Shown here one piece after another: positions 8,757 through 14,161 of a stretch of 31,231 nucleotides of DNA (position 1 is the stretch's first letter; each line of letters starts with the position of its first letter). Both the position numbers and the translations under genes were made by a program. This DNA is from Candidatus Nanohalarchaeota archaeon (GTDB lineage Archaea > EX4484-52), in NCBI GenBank assembly GCA_030632385.1, contig DAOVUW010000003.1:1-31231 (forward strand). Direction: 5' to 3'. Under the pieces are notes generated by a model. That model was not told the DNA's origin. It saw only the letters and a list, made by a program, of their open reading frames with translations, and did not search any database.

Positions 8757-9080
8757 TTAACTATATTCTCTCCATGTTTTTTTGCATTTTGTGCATCTGT
8801 AGAATCTTGTTTCTGGTTCATCTGATGACCGTGTTTGCTGACTCCACCAATATGCTTCACCATTCCCACAATTCTCGCATTTTTTCTTGAGTTTAGGAAG
8901 CATCTCTGAATTTTCATCTGTTTTAATTATCCGTGGTTTTTCCTTATGCACAACTTCTTTTAAGATAAAATTATCTTTTTCTGCTTTTTTCTCCTGTTTA
9001 CACACTCTGCATATGTAATATAATCCTTCTTCTTTCCTGACAGGCAGCATCAGGTTTCCGCATTTTTCGCAAATTTTCAT
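8757..9080 (-). CDS. tfs: Transcription factor S (TFIIS/RpoM-like)
   Basis: A 107-residue archaeal RNA polymerase cleavage factor. The N-terminal zinc ribbon is CEKC...CRVC (about residues 4-26). The C-terminal TFIIS-type ribbon has CENC...CTKC (about 70-100), and its tip carries RSSDEPETRFYRC, where the Asp-Glu pair is the acidic hairpin that stimulates transcript cleavage in backtracked polymerase. Both ribbons and the acid pair are intact, so it should be active. It lies 10 bp after the signal peptidase gene and 24 bp before the nucleotide-sugar dehydrogenase, all on the minus strand. Confidence 0.93.
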   Translation of the reverse strand: MKICEKCGNLMLPVRKEEGLYYICRVCKQEKKAEKDNFILKEVVHKEKPRIIKTDENSEMLPKLKKKCENCGNGEAYWWSQQTRSSDEPETRFYRCTKCKKTWREYS

Positions 9081-9090
9081 TTTTATACAC

Positions 9091-9576
9091 CTATTTTTCT
9101 TCTATAAATCTATGATCGTAAAGCTGATTGCATTTATTCATTTTTGTTCCTCTTGCAAGATTGAATAATATTATTCTGGGATATCCAATATAAGGTAATT
9201 TTAGAATTTTTTTTCCCTTTATTTCTTCAAAATCTGTAACCCATGTATCTTTTTCATAATTATTGTCCCCCCATGTAATTACAGTATTATTTTCTATTTC
9301 CCATACGCGATGAACTATCAATTTATTTAAATTTTCTTGATAATACACAAGTATATCTCCATCATCTCCCGTCTTTAATTCACTGATATCCTTTATTCCT
9401 TTAAGCAACAATAAATCACCTACATCAAGTTCAGGATACATTGAGCAGGAAACAACAGTAACAAGAGGAGTTTGCGTACCTAATGCAAAACCAAGGGCAT
9501 TATAAAACAGAAATGCAAATAGTATTCCAAGTAGTACGCTTACAACATTGTCTAAAATTTCTTTTTTAGTATCCAT
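9091..9576 (-). CDS. Signal peptidase I, S26B/Sec11-like
   Basis: A 161-residue membrane-anchored serine protease that removes Sec signal peptides. One transmembrane helix lies near the N-terminus (NVVSVLLGILFAFLFYNALG). The catalytic serine is in SCSMYPELDVGD, and the histidine in LIVHRVW replaces the bacterial lysine, as in archaeal and ER Sec11 enzymes. The conserved GDNN motif supplies the downstream aspartate. ATG 9576 is preferred; the frame extends to a TTG at 9603, which falls about where transcription should begin from the TATA-rich region at 9622-9643. It is first in the cluster with TFS and the sugar dehydrogenase, and divergent from geranylgeranyl reductase. Confidence 0.9.
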   Translation of the reverse strand: MDTKKEILDNVVSVLLGILFAFLFYNALGFALGTQTPLVTVVSCSMYPELDVGDLLLLKGIKDISELKTGDDGDILVYYQENLNKLIVHRVWEIENNTVITWGDNNYEKDTWVTDFEEIKGKKILKLPYIGYPRIILFNLARGTKMNKCNQLYDHRFIEEK

Positions 9577-9621
9577 TTTATCTTGCTTTTTTAAACTCAG
9601 CAAATCAAAGAAAAACGAAAA

Positions 9622-9644
9622 CCTTTAAAAATATATTTAAATAT
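9622..9644. promoter_or_regulatory. Divergent promoter region with overlapping TATA elements
   Basis: The region holds ATATATTTAAATAT on the plus strand, centred about 27 bp before ATG 9665, and TATTTTTAAAGG-like elements on the minus strand upstream of the signal peptidase gene. One short AT-rich block appears to drive both divergent operons. Confidence 0.5.
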
Positions 9645-9664
9645 CTCTATACATTATTAATGAT

Positions 9665-10873
9665 ATGAATAATATGTTATCTACTTTCAATATAAAAGAA
9701 AAATACGATGTAGTTGTTATTGGAGCCGGACCCGGTGGCTCAAGAACAGCACAATTATGTGCTCAAAAGGGTCTGGATGTTCTTATCCTTGAAAAAAGAC
9801 CTGAAATTGGAGCCCCAAAAAGGTGTGCAGAAGGTATAGAAAAAAATCAGCTATTGAATTTAGGTTTTGAGGAAAATGAAAAATTTATAGCGCAAACCAT
9901 AGATAGGTCTATTGTCTATACCATAAGTGGAGAAGAAATAAAGCAAGATTCAGACAAAAAAAAAGGATATATTTTGGAGCGAAAATTGTTTGACAAAGCA
10001 ATGGCATCAAAAGCAGCCATCAGCGGTGCGAAAATACTTGTAAACACAGAGGTTATTGATTTAATAAAAGAAGATAATTATATATGCGGTGTCAATATAG
10101 AATATAATGGCAAAACATACAAGATAAAATCAGATGTTGTTGTAAGCGCAGAAGGAGTTGAAGGAAAAAGAGTAAAAGAAGTACTAAATTTAAGCCCTCC
10201 AAAATCTAATGAAATAATGAGTGGTTACCAGTATGAGATGGAAAATATTGATTTAAAAGATCCTCACCAACTTGAATTTTTCATTGGCGCAACCATTGCT
10301 CCTGGCGGATATATATGGATCTTTCCGAAAGGAGAAAAAAGAGCAAATGTTGGAATAGGCATACTATCGAATTGTGAGAAATCAGCAAAATATTATCTTG
10401 ATGCATGGATCAGCAACAAAAGCAGTTTACAAATAGGTTCTATTTTGGAAGAAAATGCAGGAGCGATACCAGTCGGCGGTTTTTTAAAAAAAATGACCAC
10501 AAATGGATTTTTAGCAATAGGCGATGCCGCAAGACAGGTTCACCCTCTTCATGGTGGAGGTCTGCATGAAGCAACCTATGCAGCAAAAATAGCGGCTAAA
10601 GTAATATGCGAAGCAAAATCAGAAAATAATTATTCAGATAATTTTTTAGATAAATACAATAAAATGTGGTGGAATGAAAGAGGAAAAGAACTCTCTTGCG
10701 TAAATAAAATAAAAAATGCTTTCCAGAAAATGTCTGATGAAGAACTAAATCTAATATTTCATTTAATTAAAGCAACAAGCATCAATCATTTAAATAGCGG
10801 AAATTTAATCGAAATTTCAAAATTATTATTGAAAACTCCCAAACTTATTAAATTCAGCAAATATTTACTTTAA
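9665..10873 (+). CDS. Geranylgeranyl reductase family flavoprotein
   Basis: A 402-residue FAD-dependent reductase that saturates double bonds in the geranylgeranyl chains of archaeal lipids or prenyl carriers. The dinucleotide-binding motif GAGPGG is at 20-25, followed by LILEKRPEIGAPKRCAEGI, whose conserved cysteine region is typical of the family. The mid-protein APGGYIWIFPKG contains the Y-x-W-x-F-P substrate-cavity signature, and IGDAARQVHPLHGGG is the second FAD motif. It starts about 27 bp from a TATA box and is followed after one base by uppS, a pairing that suggests joint work on membrane isoprenoids or reduced dolichol-like carriers. Membrane lipid and polyprenol substrates cannot be distinguished from sequence. 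Confidence 0.92.
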   Translation: MNNMLSTFNIKEKYDVVVIGAGPGGSRTAQLCAQKGLDVLILEKRPEIGAPKRCAEGIEKNQLLNLGFEENEKFIAQTIDRSIVYTISGEEIKQDSDKKKGYILERKLFDKAMASKAAISGAKILVNTEVIDLIKEDNYICGVNIEYNGKTYKIKSDVVVSAEGVEGKRVKEVLNLSPPKSNEIMSGYQYEMENIDLKDPHQLEFFIGATIAPGGYIWIFPKGEKRANVGIGILSNCEKSAKYYLDAWISNKSSLQIGSILEENAGAIPVGGFLKKMTTNGFLAIGDAARQVHPLHGGGLHEATYAAKIAAKVICEAKSENNYSDNFLDKYNKMWWNERGKELSCVNKIKNAFQKMSDEELNLIFHLIKATSINHLNSGNLIEISKLLLKTPKLIKFSKYLL

Positions 10874-10874
10874 T

Positions 10875-11585
10875 ATGGATAAAAATCAAATCAATCATAT
10901 TGGCATCATAATGGATGGCAATAGGAGATATGTCAAAAAACATTTTAAAGAATTATTTAATGGATATTCAAAAGGCGCGAAAAAGGCAGAAGATTTTGTC
11001 CAATGGTGCAGCGAAGAAAATATCAAAGAAATTAGTCTTTACACATTCTCTATAGAAAATGCTTATAACCGTAGCGAAATTGAAAAAAAAGTCCTTGAAA
11101 AATTATTTCACAAAACTTTTAGCAATATGCTCAGCAATATAAAATTAGATGAAGATGATGTAAAAATTAGGTTTATAGGAAAAAGATCTCTTTTTGAAAA
11201 AAAGCTAATGGATATAATAGAAAAAATTGAGAACAAAACAAAGAATCATAAAAAAATTACTGTAAACATTGCATTTTATTACAGCGGCAGATGTGAAATC
11301 ATAGATGCATTCAAAAAAATGATGGAAGATGTAGAAAAAGGAAAATTAAACAAAGAAGATATCTCTGAAGACACAATCAAAAAATACAGTTATCTTGACC
11401 AAAGCAGTTACCCGGAAATTATCCTAAGAACGGGATATTCTAATAGATTAAGCAATTTTCTTCTATGGCATGCCGCATACTCTGAATTGTATTTCATTGA
11501 TAAATTATGGCCTCAAATAGAAAAACAAGATTTAATAGATGTAATAAATAAATATAAAACAACAAAAAAGAACTTTGGAAAGTAA
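10875..11585 (+). CDS. uppS: cis-Prenyltransferase (undecaprenyl/polyprenyl diphosphate synthase)
   Basis: A 236-residue enzyme that elongates an allylic diphosphate with isopentenyl units in cis, giving the polyprenyl diphosphate used as sugar carrier. The catalytic aspartate is in HIGIIMDGNRRY (about residues 8-19). RTGYSNRLSNFLLW and YSELYF near the C-terminus match the substrate-binding RTGG-x-RLSNFLLWQ-x-AYSE signature, with Tyr in place of the second Gly. The ATG is one base after the stop of the geranylgeranyl reductase gene, so the two are surely co-transcribed. The carrier is probably used by the GT-C and DPPR-synthase-like enzymes encoded at 14949-17432. Confidence 0.93.
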   Translation: MDKNQINHIGIIMDGNRRYVKKHFKELFNGYSKGAKKAEDFVQWCSEENIKEISLYTFSIENAYNRSEIEKKVLEKLFHKTFSNMLSNIKLDEDDVKIRFIGKRSLFEKKLMDIIEKIENKTKNHKKITVNIAFYYSGRCEIIDAFKKMMEDVEKGKLNKEDISEDTIKKYSYLDQSSYPEIILRTGYSNRLSNFLLWHAAYSELYFIDKLWPQIEKQDLIDVINKYKTTKKNFGK

Positions 11586-11591
11586 TATAAT

Positions 11592-11912
11592 ATGGAAGGA
11601 GGATATAAATTAGTGATTGTCGCAATGGTATTACTCATAATTCTTTTCAGTATATTGACAGTATTTTCCAATAATTTCAAAAAATTACAAGAAACTAGTT
11701 CAAGAACAGATGATCACTCAGCAGATGGTCTTTCTGATGAATGGTGCAGTATACGCCATGGAGGGGACTTTTTCATCGTTGATAAAATATCCGGCTTTGG
11801 TCTCTGCAAACCACTGGACTGTAATCCGGCTTCAAATACAGCAGATAATGATTGTAATCCCCCTGCTGTTCCAGGTGATGCAACAACACCAACATGCTGT
11901 TGCAAATGCTAA
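11592..11912 (+). CDS. Cys-rich membrane-anchored small protein 1 (CCCxC family)
   Basis: A 106-residue protein that I do not recognise. It has a short acidic N-terminus (MEGGYK), one hydrophobic helix (about residues 6-27), a polar linker, the motif C-x-I-x-x-GG around residue 52, and a C-terminal cysteine module C-x4-C-x10-C-x13-CCCKC that ends the protein. Two paralogues follow at once (11927 and 12371). The single helix with the rest hydrophilic suggests an anchor with the Cys domain outside, or a pilin-like N-terminus. The cysteines could form disulfides or bind metal. It begins 6 bp after uppS, so it is probably in the lipid operon. No function is proposed. Confidence 0.75.
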   Translation: MEGGYKLVIVAMVLLIILFSILTVFSNNFKKLQETSSRTDDHSADGLSDEWCSIRHGGDFFIVDKISGFGLCKPLDCNPASNTADNDCNPPAVPGDATTPTCCCKC

Positions 11913-11926
11913 AATAATATTATGAT

Positions 11927-12340
11927 ATGGAAGATGGAATAAAGATAGTTTTGGTAATACTGGGTCTTTTGATTGTAGCTTTCGGAGTAGTCTATTTATT
12001 ATCAGGTAGAATTTTGAATTTGAATAAACAGGCAGAGCTACAGGAAGATAAATCTTCTGATGGTTTTAGCAGCATGAAATGCATACTTAATGGAGGTGAG
12101 TATTATACAAAACAGCTTACATGCAATGTTATTTGTGGCGTTCATGGAGCAAATATAGCTGCAGGGGTATGCGCAGTTGCACCAGATTGCTGTTGTGATG
12201 ACGGCAACTTCTATCTGCGAACAGTGGCAGATAATGCTAACAATTGTCCTGCTCAATGTACATCAGCAAAAAGCGTAGTTCTGACAAACTGTCCTTCAAT
12301 AGGTGCTGCCTTAGATATATGCTGTTGTAGATGTGGATAA
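11927..12340 (+). CDS. Cys-rich membrane-anchored small protein 2, with duplicated module
   Basis: A 137-residue paralogue of the flanking proteins. The N-terminus MEDGIKIVLVILGLLIVAFG matches its sisters (ME-x-G-[IY]-K then a hydrophobic helix to about residue 25). The linker keeps KCILNGGEYY, the C-x-I-x-x-GG-like motif. Unlike the others it carries two cysteine modules in tandem: C-x3-C-x11-C-x5-CCC, then C-x3-C-x10-C-x9-CCCRCG at the end. This looks like an internal duplication of the module. It lies 14 bp after paralogue 1 and 30 bp before paralogue 3. Function unknown; an extracytoplasmic disulfide-rich or metal-binding domain is an inference. Confidence 0.75.
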   Translation: MEDGIKIVLVILGLLIVAFGVVYLLSGRILNLNKQAELQEDKSSDGFSSMKCILNGGEYYTKQLTCNVICGVHGANIAAGVCAVAPDCCCDDGNFYLRTVADNANNCPAQCTSAKSVVLTNCPSIGAALDICCCRCG

Positions 12341-12350
12341 ATATATATAG
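12338..12350 (+). promoter_or_regulatory. TATA-like element before Cys-rich protein 3
   Basis: TAAATATATATAG lies 25-27 bp before ATG 12371, overlapping the end of the previous gene. It suggests that the third paralogue, and probably tRNA-Val after it, can be transcribed separately from the upstream operon. Confidence 0.4.
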
Positions 12351-12370
12351 TTTAGTTAAGTAATAATCAT

Positions 12371-12706
12371 ATGGAACAAGGAATAAAAATCGTCGTTGGA
12401 ATTATGGTTGCATTAATTATCGCTTTTGCATTAGTATTTATTTTTTCAGAAAGATTAACCGGAGCAAATGAAGATATTATGAAACCTACTCAAGATAGCA
12501 GTGGAGAAAGCATCAGTGTTACAATGTGTAAGACAATTCATGGCGAGGGGGCTTTTCTAATTAGTACCGAGTTAGATGATGGTTGTGCCGCAGTAGATTG
12601 TGGAGATAAATATGTGTATACTGGTACAATAGTAGATGAATGTACAGATGGAATAGCAGGAGATACTATTAATGATAAATGCTGTTGCAAATGCAAAGAC
12701 TTTTAA
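12371..12706 (+). CDS. Cys-rich membrane-anchored small protein 3 (CCCxC family)
   Basis: A 111-residue third paralogue. It starts MEQGIKIVVGIMVALIIAFA with one hydrophobic helix to about residue 27. It keeps a C-x-x-IHGEG motif matching RHGG and LNGG in its sisters, and a single module C-x4-C-x13-C-x12-CCCKC followed by KDF. Both cysteine spacing and N-terminal pattern are shared, so the three form a family despite low overall identity. The stop codon TAA (12704-12706) is directly followed by the first base of tRNA-Val. Function unknown. Confidence 0.75.
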   Translation: MEQGIKIVVGIMVALIIAFALVFIFSERLTGANEDIMKPTQDSSGESISVTMCKTIHGEGAFLISTELDDGCAAVDCGDKYVYTGTIVDECTDGIAGDTINDKCCCKCKDF

Positions 12707-12778
12707 GGTCCGGTGGTCTAGTGGTATGACGTCGCCTTGACGTGGCGAAGATCGTGAGTTCAATTCTCATCCGGACCA
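12707..12778 (+). tRNA. tRNA-Val (anticodon GAC)
   Basis: A full cloverleaf of 72 nt: acceptor GGTCCGG/CCGGACC, D-stem GTC/GAC, anticodon stem TCGCC/GGCGA with loop TTGACGT (anticodon GAC), T-stem GTGAG/CTCAT with loop TTCAATT, discriminator A. CCA is not encoded and no intron is seen. It begins at the base after the stop of Cys-rich protein 3, and a palindrome array begins right after it. Its 5' end can only be produced by processing or by an internal promoter. Confidence 0.95.
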
Positions 12779-12837
12779 TTTTCAGATGATAAGCAAAGGA
12801 ATTTCCTTTTTGGAAATTCCGCAGCGACATTCGAAAA
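12779..12837. repeat. Type A stem-loop, copy 1
   Basis: The outer arms TTTTCAGATG (12779-12788) and CATTCGAAAA (12828-12837) pair with one mismatch and one G/T wobble. Inside, an AAGCAAA linker leads to a perfect inner hairpin, GGAATTTCC (12798-12806) with GGAAATTCC (12812-12820) around five T. It begins one base after tRNA-Val. Confidence 0.65.
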
Positions 12838-12886
12838 CCTTGAAAAGTGCGGTATTTGTCGTAAGCCCAGCGATTTTCATGGTTTT
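12834..12886. repeat. Type B stem-loop, copy 1
   Basis: The arms AAAACCTTGAAAA (12834-12846) and TTTTCATGGTTTT (12874-12886) pair at 12 of 13 positions; the only mismatch is T opposite T after AACC. The 27-nt loop contains GCGG, then GTAAGCCCAGCGA, which is identical in copy 3. GCGG can pair with CC-A-GC inside the loop, leaving a bulged A. Confidence 0.7.
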
Positions 12887-12944
12887 ATTGACGAGTGAAC
12901 GCAGAAATTTTCCATAAAGGAAAATTTCAAAGTGAACCGTCAAT
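12887..12944. repeat. Type A stem-loop, copy 2
   Basis: Outer arms ATTGACG (12887-12893) and CGTCAAT (12938-12944) pair perfectly. The inner hairpin GAAATTTTCC (12904-12913) with GGAAAATTTC (12919-12928) is also perfect, with loop ATAAA. The linkers are AGTGAACGCA and AAAGTGAAC. The element abuts type B copies on both sides without a spacer. Confidence 0.7.
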
Positions 12945-12991
12945 AACCTTAAAAAGCAAAATAAAAGTCGTAAGACTTGATTTTTATGGTT
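12945..12991. repeat. Type B stem-loop, copy 2
   Basis: Arms AACCTTAAAAA (12945-12955) and TTTTTATGGTT (12981-12991) pair except for T opposite T at the same position as in copy 1. The 25-nt loop holds a small hairpin AAGTC-GTAA-GACTT (12965-12978) with a GNRA-type loop, replacing the GCGG/CCAGC pairing of the other copies. Confidence 0.7.
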
Positions 12992-13141
12992 TTTCTGTAT
13001 GTATTTAGCGTAAGACTACAGAAAAAAATTCATACAGAGCGAACAAAATAATTATGCCAATTTCATAACATTCTAAAAAATAATTATTTTTACAACAAAT
13101 CGTTATTATTTTAAATATAGCGTCCTTCATAATATAGATAT

Positions 13142-13214
13142 GCCTCTGTAGTGTAGTTGGTAATCATACTGGCCTCTCAAGCCAGTGACTCGGGTTCGAA
13201 TCCCGGCAGAAGCA
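13142..13214 (+). tRNA. tRNA-Glu (anticodon CTC)
   Basis: A 73-nt cloverleaf: acceptor GCCTCTG/CAGAAGC, D-stem GTG/CAT, anticodon stem CTGGC/GCCAG with loop CTCTCAA (anticodon CTC, reads GAG), T-stem TCGGG/CCCGG with loop TTCGAAT, discriminator A. CCA is not encoded. The acceptor stem has a C3-A70 mismatch, an unusual feature in an otherwise sound tRNA. An AT-rich TATA region (about 13105-13120) lies upstream. A type A palindrome begins two bases after the gene. Confidence 0.93.
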
Positions 13215-13216
13215 TT

Positions 13217-13286
13217 AAAAGTGAGCGAACAAAGGAATTTCCTGTAATTTTCGCAAGAAGTGGAAATTCCGAAGTGAGCCACTTTT
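13217..13286. repeat. Type A stem-loop, copy 3
   Basis: Outer arms AAAAGTG (13217-13223) and CACTTTT (13280-13286) pair perfectly. The linker AGCGAACAAA leads to inner arms GGAATTTCC (13234-13242) and GGAAATTCC (13262-13270), identical to copy 1 but with a 19-nt loop. The 3' linker is GAAGTGAGC. Confidence 0.7.
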
Positions 13287-13335
13287 AACCTCAAAAAGCG
13301 CGGTAAATTGTGTAAGCCCAGCGATTTTTGTGGTT
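13287..13335. repeat. Type B stem-loop, copy 3
   Basis: Arms AACCTCAAAAA (13287-13297) and TTTTTGTGGTT (13325-13335) pair except for T opposite T at the constant position. The C-G pair next to it replaces T-A in copy 2, and copy 1 has T-A then G-C. The 27-nt loop shares GTAAGCCCAGCGA and GCGGTA with copy 1. The T-run after it (to about 13341) could act as a terminator. Confidence 0.7.
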
Positions 13336-13451
13336 TTTTTTCGTTGTAAATAAAGCACGTAATTGGTGTATGATGATTTATTTACATTAAAAGTAGTATT
13401 TTGTGTAAGGAAACTTTTATTGTATTTTTTGTAAGGAAACGAAAAAATATG

Positions 13452-13554
13452 AAAGTGAGCGAACAAAGGAATTCACTTCGGAGTGAATTCCACAGTCTTT
13501 TTTGTCAAAAAAAGATGTAGAAAATTCAAAAGATTTTCGCGCATGAGTCACTTT
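13452..13554. repeat. Type A stem-loop, copy 4 (long form)
   Basis: Outer arms AAAGTGA (13452-13458) and TCACTTT (13548-13554) pair. The linker GCGAACAAA leads to a perfect 10-bp inner hairpin, GGAATTCACT (13468-13477) with AGTGAATTCC (13482-13491) around TCGG. Two more small hairpins follow inside: TCTTTTTT with AAAAAAGA, and AAAAT with ATTTT. The linker plus first inner arm word GAGCGAACAAAGGAATT matches copy 3 exactly. Confidence 0.65.
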
Positions 13555-13620
13555 TTAACAAAAAGTCCTTGCAAATTTACTATATTGTAGAGTTGAATAT
13601 ATTAAATAACAGGATAAATA

Positions 13621-14112
13621 TTAATAATTTTCCATTGCCTTGAGAAAGGTGCATTTTTGAGCTGCTGGTGTCCTTCCAGCAGGAATAAGAGCATCACATA
13701 TATTTGTCTGAATTTCCAGACTTGTATTTTCATCCAAAGAATTATATTTTTCTGTTGCTCCATATGATTCATACATTATTTCAAAATTATTTCCTTCTTC
13801 TCCGTCGTATTCATATAAATATACGAAAGGAGCATAATCAATAACAAAACTTGATATTGTTTGTTTTGCCATTAAACATGATTCATCGCAATTGGAAGGA
13901 TATCTTAATGTTATTAAAGAACCCCCGTAAGAAAATAATATAAATTTCTGCTGTTCTCCTAATGGCTCGATTAAATGCGGATCTAAAGGAAGTTCTGTTT
14001 GCCCTCCATCACTAGAATAAAGAAATGCAGTACCTACTAGTGAAAATATAAATAAAATACCTATTAATAAAACGCCTGTTTTTACAATTTTGTCTTTTTC
14101 TTTTTGTCTCAT
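13621..14112 (-). CDS. Membrane-anchored protein of unknown function
   Basis: An approximately 163-residue protein that I do not recognise. A basic N-terminus is followed by one hydrophobic helix (GVLLIGILFIFSLVGTAFLY). The remainder has four cysteines: NCDESC in the middle (C-x3-C) and two near the end. A strand-like FILFSYGG before the CDESC helix and FVYLYEYD after it faintly recall a thioredoxin-like fold with a C-x3-C, but this is weak. The ATG at 14112 is preferred because a TATA box at 14133-14141 lies about 26 bp away; ATG 14124 would add four residues. It is divergent from the phosphoglucose isomerase gene. The predicted location is an N-terminal anchor with the domain outside. Confidence 0.6.
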   Translation of the reverse strand: MRQKEKDKIVKTGVLLIGILFIFSLVGTAFLYSSDGGQTELPLDPHLIEPLGEQQKFILFSYGGSLITLRYPSNCDESCLMAKQTISSFVIDYAPFVYLYEYDGEEGNNFEIMYESYGATEKYNSLDENTSLEIQTNICDALIPAGRTPAAQKCTFLKAMENY

Positions 14113-14130
14113 ATTCTCTTTCATTATATA

Positions 14131-14142
14131 TGTTTAAATAGT
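14131..14142. promoter_or_regulatory. Symmetric TATA box for divergent genes
   Basis: TGTTTAAATAGT has its near-palindromic core TTTAAA-like centre at about 14136. It lies 26 bp from ATG 14162 on the plus strand and 26 bp from ATG 14112 on the minus strand, so one box could drive two leaderless transcripts. Confidence 0.5.
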
Positions 14143-14161
14143 TTTCCAATAAAATAGTTTT

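Larger units (their letters stand above)
12779..13090. repeat. Palindrome array 1 downstream of tRNA-Val (modules A-B-A-B-C)
   Basis: This 300-bp interval has no plausible gene and consists almost wholly of stem-loops. In order: type A (12779-12837), type B (12834-12886), type A (12887-12944), type B (12945-12991), a 7-bp stem CTGTATG/CATACAG (12995-13037) enclosing a GCGTAAGACTAC segment, an AGCGAAC linker (13038-13044), and an 11-bp inverted repeat AAAATAATTAT (13045-13055) with ATAATTATTTT (13080-13090). Neighbouring modules abut with no spacer. The TATA region of tRNA-Glu follows (about 13105-13120). Transcript status is unknown. Confidence 0.75.
13217..13554. repeat. Palindrome array 2 downstream of tRNA-Glu (modules A-B-C-C-C-A)
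   Basis: A 338-bp interval of consecutive stem-loops: type A (13217-13286), type B (13287-13335), a 10-bp stem TGTAAATAAA/TTTATTTACA (13345-13386), a 7-bp stem TAAAAGT/ACTTTTA (13388-13419) and an 8-bp stem TATTTTTT/AAAAAATA (13423-13449), the last two with TGTAAGGAAA-like words in or beside their loops, then type A (13452-13554). An open frame on the minus strand here (13215-13466) is an accident of the palindromes. From 13555 to 13620 I see only AT-rich DNA leading to the next gene's end. Confidence 0.75.

Noticed and set aside
13369..13440. C/D box sRNA (TGATGAT-like word at about 13371)
   Set aside because: No CTGA box D lies at a suitable distance, and the word is part of the TGTAAATAAA/TTTATTTACA stem region.
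13215..13466. Open frame of 83 codons on the minus strand
   Set aside because: It lies wholly in the palindrome array and contains mirror-image repeats of itself (its start and end repeat the same FAHF-like words), no start context and no family pattern.
12779..13554. CRISPR array
   Set aside because: Repeats are imperfect, differ in length, alternate between two types and have no unique spacers of constant size; no cas gene is present.
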